The notes below the pieces were generated by a model. That model was not told the DNA's origin and made no database searches. It worked only from the letters and a program-made list of their open reading frames with translations. From an uncultured Methanobrevibacter sp. (GTDB lineage Archaea > Methanobacteriota > Methanobacteria > Methanobacteriales > Methanobacteriaceae): a stretch of DNA of 36,872 nt. The position numbers and the translations under genes are program-made. The stretch is taken from positions 60,279 to 97,150 of the forward strand of contig NZ_CAMVEE010000002.1 of the NCBI RefSeq assembly GCF_947166415.1. Reading direction: 5' to 3'. Numbering within the stretch: the stretch's first letter is position 1; each line of letters opens with the position of its first letter. Below are positions 31,289 to 36,872 of the stretch, one piece after another.

Positions 31289-32131
31289 CTAGATATAGCT
31301 TTTCATATAGTTGACCAGATCATCTTTAAACTCATTATCATCCAATGCAAATTCGATTGAGGTCTTAAGCCATTCGAGTCTGTTTCCAATGTCATAGGTT
31401 TTGCCTTCAAATGCGACTCCATAAATTGAATCCAGTTTTTGAAGGGCATCGGTAAGCTGAATTTCACCGCCAACTCCAGGCTCTGTCTCATCAATCTTGT
31501 CAAAAATATCTGGTGTCAGCACATACCTGCCCATTATTGCAAGGTTGGATGGTGCCTTATCCATTGGTGGTTTTTCAACCAGTTCTTCGATTTTGTAGAT
31601 GTCCTTTTCAGCTTCGATTCCTTTAATGATTCCATATCTTTCAACTTTTTCTGGTGGAACCTCTTCAAGAGAGATTGCAGATGCATTGTACTTATTGTAA
31701 ACACCTATTAACTGTTTGGTACATGGGGTGGGACCTTTAGTGATCGAATCACCTAAAAGAACAGCGAAAGGTTCTCCTCAAATATGTCTTTGGCCGCATT
31801 TGATTGCATCGCCCAATCCGTTTTGCTCTTTTTGTCTGACATAACAGATGTCTGCCAAGTCAGTAATTTTTCTGATTTCCTTAAGGTCATGGTCTTTTCC
31901 TGCCTTTTGAAGGTTGTATTCAAGTTCATAGTACTTGTCGAAATGGTCTTCAATGGATCTTTTGTGTCTTCCTGTGACTATGATGATGTCATTGATTCCT
32001 GAAGCCACTGCCTCTTCGACAACATACTGGATGGTTGGCTTGTCATAGACCGGTAACATTTCCTTTGGTTGAGCTTTAGTTGCGGGAAGGAACCTGGTTC
32101 CTAATCCTGCGGCGGGAATAATTGCTTTCAT
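31289..32131 (-). pseudogene. galU: UTP-glucose-1-phosphate uridylyltransferase, interrupted by one TGA
   Basis: The reading frame from ATG 32131 to the stop at 31289 encodes a full-length GalU (281 codons). [20 protein letters not shown] with KEMLP is the nucleotide-binding signature, LLGDSI the metal-site Asp region, and APSNLAIMGRYVLTPDIFD plus GGEIQLTDAL the C-terminal marks. Codon 118 (31780-31778) is TGA, lying between KCGQRHI and GEPFAVLLGD, where relatives have Gly; GGA to TGA is one base change. No frameshift or other stop is present. GalU makes UDP-glucose for glycolipids and surface glycans. It may be a fresh pseudogene, a sequencing error or recoding; the first two are most likely. 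Confidence 0.85.
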
Positions 32132-32283
32132 GTATTTATATTGTATTTGGCTATGGATAAATTATGTGGAAAATCTTGGTTTTGATTTTGTGTTATAAAG
32201 ACACGGCGGATGATTTTTTAACATTTTATGGTGGTTCCCATTTGCTCACAAGTTTAGTTTTTTTAGACACAAGTTAGTTTAGG

Positions 32284-32531
32284 TTTATTCTTTTTTAGTA
32301 ACAATATTTTTAGTCACAAGTTAATTTAGGGTTATACTTTTTTAGTAACAATTCTTTCATGAACATTGGTTTTGCAGAATATTTTGAATGAAAATATACG
32401 TTGGATGATTTTTGAATAAGTTTTTATTAAGAGATTATTAAGACTTATCCCTTTTTAGTAACAAGGTTTAGATAAGTTTTTATTAAGTTTTTATTTAGTT
32501 ATTATTTACACTTATCCCTTTTTAGTAACAA
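32284..32531. repeat. Array of four about 22-nt repeats ending TTTTTAGTAACAA
   Basis: Copies lie at 32284-32305, 32331-32352, 32443-32464 and 32510-32531. All share TTAT-x-C-x-x-TTTTTAGTAACAA; the last two are identical over 22 nt (ACTTATCCCTTTTTAGTAAC plus AA). A second motif, ATAAGTTTTTATTAAG, precedes copies 3 and 4. Spacing is 47, 112 and 67 nt, too irregular for CRISPR. The gap 32132-32749 contains no gene that I can see. Tandem terminators, protein-binding sites or a decayed element are possible. Confidence 0.6.
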
Positions 32532-32749
32532 TGTTTTTTCAGAAATACGTATATTTCTGCTTAAAAAAGAATATGGAGACTAAACTCCACTATCGTATTA
32601 CATAATCAATCTTGCTTAATGTATGGCTCATCCATGACGGAATTGTTAGTTAAAGATAATTTGAAGAATATTTTTGATAGTTAGTAAAATCAACCCACAA
32701 CCGACTGATATAATCAGCAGTTACCTGAAATGGAGATTTCAATATCCTA

Positions 32750-33511
32750 TCAGTTTCTTCTTTTAAAAACCAACACTGCCAGGGACAATAAAAGCAACAC
32801 AAGAGGATTGCCTGTCTCATGACTTCCATTCACTTTGGCGAATCTAGTCTTTTTAAAGGATGCGTTTGTGTGATTTTGTGTAAGGTTCTCTTTGATGTTT
32901 GTCTGGTTTGTAGTGTTTTGGGAAGTGCTGTCTGATCCATTTCCTGTTGAGTTTTGAGTCAGGTTGTTTTGAAGAGTTATGTTTCTGAAATATATCTTGT
33001 ATGCGAAGTAATTCTGATACTCGTTGATGTTGGATATGAAGTTTCTGAAACTATAAACCATTTCAGTGGTGTCGTTGACTTTCAAAACACCATCATTGGG
33101 CACCTTGACAGTTGCAGATTTCTCGATGATTTTTTCATATAATGTCTGATTGAACTTGCTGAACTGCTTGTTGTCGGTGAATTTCCAAATCATATGCTGG
33201 GTGGCAATGACGTCACGCTGTGACTCCTCATAGAAATATACAAAGAATGTTTTTATGTTATTGTCGACATCCTCGTCATGGACATAGAACTTATCGCCCT
33301 TTTCAGCTGAATGCTCACCCCATTCAATACAATATCCCTTGTACCCGTCGCTGAAGCTGATATTGGAATCTCCGCTTTCAAGAGCTTCAGTCATAGGCTC
33401 ATCTGATAGGTACTGAGTAGGATTGTCCACAACAGTCGTGTTGTTCCCGGCCATGACCGGGGAAATTGTTATTACCAGTATGGCAAAAATGAGAATTAAT
33501 TTCATTTTCAT
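32750..33511 (-). CDS. Secreted surface protein with TQXA thioester domain
   Basis: 253 aa. Residues 1-21 (MKMKLILIFAILVITISPVM) are a signal peptide. The domain at about 45-175 has GYCIEWGEHS and, 50 residues on, ATQHMIWKFTD. These match the Cys and TQxxIW elements of thioester domains, in which Cys and Gln form an internal thioester that can bind host surfaces covalently. An Asn/Thr-rich stalk with many N-x-T sites follows (about 180-225). The C-terminus is HETGNPLVLLLLSLAVLVFK then RRN, an anchor like that of the giant adhesin. A TTTATATAA box 20-30 nt before the ATG implies a leaderless message. Confidence 0.8.
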   Translation of the reverse strand: MKMKLILIFAILVITISPVMAGNNTTVVDNPTQYLSDEPMTEALESGDSNISFSDGYKGYCIEWGEHSAEKGDKFYVHDEDVDNNIKTFFVYFYEESQRDVIATQHMIWKFTDNKQFSKFNQTLYEKIIEKSATVKVPNDGVLKVNDTTEMVYSFRNFISNINEYQNYFAYKIYFRNITLQNNLTQNSTGNGSDSTSQNTTNQTNIKENLTQNHTNASFKKTRFAKVNGSHETGNPLVLLLLSLAVLVFKRRN

Positions 33512-33694
33512 GGTGATATGTATTTTGGGTATTATATAAATTATTTTCCATTTGGAAAATTCTAAAACAGGGTTAGTGGGTTAAATTTAACTAATTATAG
33601 GGGATTTTATGTTTATTGATGAAAATGAGTGTTTTAGTTAATAAGGTTATAATTAGTGTGGAATAGAATTAAAACAATCTTACATAAAATCAAT

Positions 33695-34633
33695 TTAAAA
33701 ATCAAATAACGTTGTTTGTTTTGGCTCAATATATCTTATTACTTCAGTATCAATTAGATTATCACTTTCTTTTAGGTGTCCAAGCAATAATGGTGATTTC
33801 TCATCATGCAACTTAATAACATTCTTAGGAATATCAGGTTTTCGATTTGCGTAGCAATATTTACACTCACTTAAACAGGAATTATATGCTCCAATATCTC
33901 TTGAAGGAATACAATGACAGTTTTCTCTAATTCCACTAGCTTTAACATTTTTATAGACCACACCATGTGCCTGTTCCAATATTTCACGAGTTGTGCAACC
34001 TGCAGCATGTATACCATATTTTTCATAGCTTTCATTTGTTGCACAGGTTTGCGTATAAAGATTATACTTCTCGGATATCTCACCAATCCCTTTCAATAGC
34101 CTCACTTTATCATCATCAGTGAGTGGAATTATTTCAGGCATATTCTCTTCAACTTTTTTGTACATGTCCACAAAGCTGAATATGCATCTGTAAACCAAAG
34201 AGGCAATAGCTTCAGCCATATACTCAAAAGTTTCCAGATGTTTTTCAACTGTATATTTTTCAGTAAGCAGTATAGGGTCATATCTCCAGAGAATCTTATT
34301 CCTACCGACAATATCAGATAGTCTTTCCAACGTTTTAATAGATTGATTTATTGTTGGAACTTTAGGTTCTATATCCTTGCCGTATGCAGTAATCGTGTAG
34401 TTGCACAGAATATTGTATTTTTCATCAATACCTCCTATATGTTCCAGTATAGGTTGGTAGTTTTTGGAGCAAAACAGCAAGCAATCCACATCTTCAGGCC
34501 TTAAACTTAACTTATACACATTCTCTCTTGCAAAGGGATTTCTTGAATATGCATATCCTTCACTAAGCCTGTTCAGTAGCCATGGAGTGTAGTAGTTCAC
34601 TATGTCTGTTCTTCCGCCAACATTTATTATCAT
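33695..34633 (-). CDS. DUF1848 protein with C-terminal PIP-box-like tail
   Basis: 312 aa, ATG at 34633. It opens MIINVGGRTDIVNYYTPWLL, the DUF1848 start, with a Cys-containing LLFCSKNYQP segment and WRYDPILLTEKY. Near residue 250 it has NCHCIPSRDIGAYNSC then LSECKYCYAN, so a CxxxCxxC that could hold a [4Fe-4S] cluster in radical-SAM fashion. After SPLLLGHLKESDN the chain ends IEPKQTTLFDF. QTTLFDF resembles the PCNA-binding tail of archaeal RFC (QATLFDF, from memory). The role of DUF1848 is unknown; a sliding-clamp-tethered DNA modification or repair enzyme is inference. Its paralogue is 243 nt upstream. Confidence 0.8.
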   Translation of the reverse strand: MIINVGGRTDIVNYYTPWLLNRLSEGYAYSRNPFARENVYKLSLRPEDVDCLLFCSKNYQPILEHIGGIDEKYNILCNYTITAYGKDIEPKVPTINQSIKTLERLSDIVGRNKILWRYDPILLTEKYTVEKHLETFEYMAEAIASLVYRCIFSFVDMYKKVEENMPEIIPLTDDDKVRLLKGIGEISEKYNLYTQTCATNESYEKYGIHAAGCTTREILEQAHGVVYKNVKASGIRENCHCIPSRDIGAYNSCLSECKYCYANRKPDIPKNVIKLHDEKSPLLLGHLKESDNLIDTEVIRYIEPKQTTLFDF

Positions 34634-34744
34634 TTTATCACTTACTATTTTTGGTGATTATCACATTTTTTATTTGTGTTTTGGCCAGACTTATGGAGTC
34701 AGTTCTTACAAATAAATTTTGTTCAAGACAACATGATTATTTCT

Positions 34745-34762
34745 GAATAGCAATAGCTATTC
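34745..34762. terminator. Inverted repeat between the two DUF1848 genes
   Basis: GAATAGC-AATA-GCTATTC is a perfect 7-bp inverted repeat 115 nt after the stop of the upstream DUF1848 gene, within a 243-nt spacer. It may end that transcript or act as a regulator site for the gene beginning at 34633. Confidence 0.3.
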
Positions 34763-34876
34763 CTATTTATTGTCTGAATATCCGTTAAATTTTAGCTTTT
34801 TGAACGAAATTGCAAAACTTTAATTACAGAAGAAAATAATACTATTATCTGTAGTGAGAGAAAAGTAGTAGATAAT

Positions 34877-35668
34877 TTAGGTACTATTGGCGTAGCAATA
34901 CTTACATCCGTGCATGCAAGTGTTATATAATCCAATATCCCGTCCCATTAAACAGTTGCATTCACGGTTCCTATATTTTCCTTTAGGGACTTTTAAATTA
35001 TTTCCAATAGCCATTTCCAACACCTGCTGGGTCATGCATCCGGTTGAATCGAAACCGAACCGGTCAAGCAATGTGCCTTCAACACAGGTTTTCATCTGTA
35101 TGCCGTATACTTTCGCAATTTTTGAAAAGCCTTCACCAATAGCTAATCGTTCATCCCTTGTTACTTCCCTAGCTTCGGGAAAATTTCTCAAAACCTTTTG
35201 GTACAAATCTATAAAGCTTATTGTGCAGTCGGAAGTGTATTCATGCAATTCAGATGCCATCTCTTCAAACTTTTCAATATGAAAATCAATGCCATATTTT
35301 TCAGTGATGAATATTGGATCATATCTCCAGGATACGCAATTGCTTCCCAAAGCTTCAGACAGCTCCCTGAATGTTTTAATGACTTTCCTGTAGTCCGGAA
35401 CATTGACTTCAACATCCTTGCCGTAAGGGTTTATTGTCACAAACCAAAATTGCCTATAATCGGAAAGCTTATCCAGATTTCTTACCAATGGCTTTGGATT
35501 TTTAGAGCAGAAACATATAACATCAACTGTTTTGGGATTGAAATTGTACTTATAAATTTGATTATTGTAGGGATTTTTGCTGAGTACGAAACCCTCTTCA
35601 ATTCTCTTCAAGAACCATTTTGAATAAAAAGCGGGAATGTCAGTTCTTGTTCCTGTATTTATTATCAT
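34877..35668 (-). CDS. DUF1848 protein lacking the C-terminal tail
   Basis: 263 aa, ATG at 35668, 26 nt after the thiolase gene stop. It is a diverged paralogue of the 33695-34633 product, with MIINTGTRTDIPAFYSKWFL, VICFCSKNPKPL, WRYDPIFITEKYG and the cluster ECNCLMGRDIGLYNTCMHGC then KYCYANST. It stops directly after that cluster, where the paralogue continues for about 48 residues to its PIP-like end. The downstream bases contain no frame that restores a tail. It may have been shortened by an early stop, or may act as a partner subunit without clamp binding. Confidence 0.8.
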   Translation of the reverse strand: MIINTGTRTDIPAFYSKWFLKRIEEGFVLSKNPYNNQIYKYNFNPKTVDVICFCSKNPKPLVRNLDKLSDYRQFWFVTINPYGKDVEVNVPDYRKVIKTFRELSEALGSNCVSWRYDPIFITEKYGIDFHIEKFEEMASELHEYTSDCTISFIDLYQKVLRNFPEAREVTRDERLAIGEGFSKIAKVYGIQMKTCVEGTLLDRFGFDSTGCMTQQVLEMAIGNNLKVPKGKYRNRECNCLMGRDIGLYNTCMHGCKYCYANST

Positions 35669-35694
35669 GAAAAAAAGAAAAAGTAAAAGAGATT

Positions 35695-36864
<1,170 letters not shown>

Positions 36865-36872
36865 TTACATTT

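Noticed and set aside
31778..31780. Selenocysteine recoding of TGA in galU
   Set aside because: GalU has no known selenocysteine form, the position is a Gly in relatives and no reason for recoding is visible; nonsense mutation or error is simpler.
32284..32531. CRISPR array
   Set aside because: Repeat spacing is 47, 112 and 67 nt, repeats are degenerate and no cas genes are in the window.

Overview
The window looks like a chromosome segment of a low-GC methanogenic archaeon of the Methanobacteriaceae, most likely Methanobrevibacter. The signs are a 2.5 kaa adhesin-like protein built of GGAI beta-helix repeats and Ig-like repeats, archaeal TATA boxes of the form TTTATATAAA, an archaeal mevalonate-type thiolase, very AT-rich spacers, and C-termini resembling archaeal PCNA-binding motifs. 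The genus call is inference from gene style, because no rRNA is present. I saw no CRISPR array, transposase, integrase or intact tRNA.

Layout. (1) 1-270: 3' end of a polyferredoxin-type 4Fe-4S protein. (2) 352-1925, 10179-12057 and 15193-17526 (all minus strand): virus-type genes. They are a two-HTH terminase-small-like protein, two small ribbon-helix-helix-like proteins, a decoration-like and a DUF2341-like structural protein, a Mu gpI-like protease/scaffold and a portal protein. Four of their promoters combine a TTTATATAAA box with a palindromic element; 15 bp of it are identical at three sites. (3) These viral blocks are separated by unrelated cassettes. One is the giant adhesin gene (2235-9899), flanked by about 60-bp imperfect direct repeats and apparently starting with ATC. 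Another is a plus-strand ArsR / DGC / Cys-rich / QueG-like 4Fe-4S operon (12426-14360). The third is a GC-rich run of perfect hairpins (14628-15122).

(4) 17837-31134 is a defence island. It has a complete three-gene ABC-3C system (HNH effector, middle component 6, DUF2326 ATPase). After a 650-nt gap holding a decayed tRNA-Leu-like sequence comes a minus-strand set of seven genes: an SF1 UPF1/IGHMBP2-type helicase, a zinc-binding membrane-anchored protein, an unannotated 54-aa ORF, a half-PLD protein, an alpha-helical protein, a second half-PLD protein and an FRG-domain protein. Divergent from the helicase are a HEPN (RX4H) protein and a DUF2971 protein. I know of no named system with this gene set, so it is the best candidate for an undescribed system; Mokosh and DISARM are the nearest in concept (helicase plus PLD).

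(5) 31289-36852 is more ordinary chromosome. It holds a galU gene broken by one in-frame TGA, an array of about 22-nt repeats, a secreted TQXA thioester-domain surface protein, two DUF1848 (CxxxCxxC, radical-SAM-like) paralogues and the thiolase. One DUF1848 protein ends in a PIP-box-like tail (QTTLFDF). The 63-aa virus-block protein at the other end of the window carries the same tail, which suggests PCNA tethering of both.
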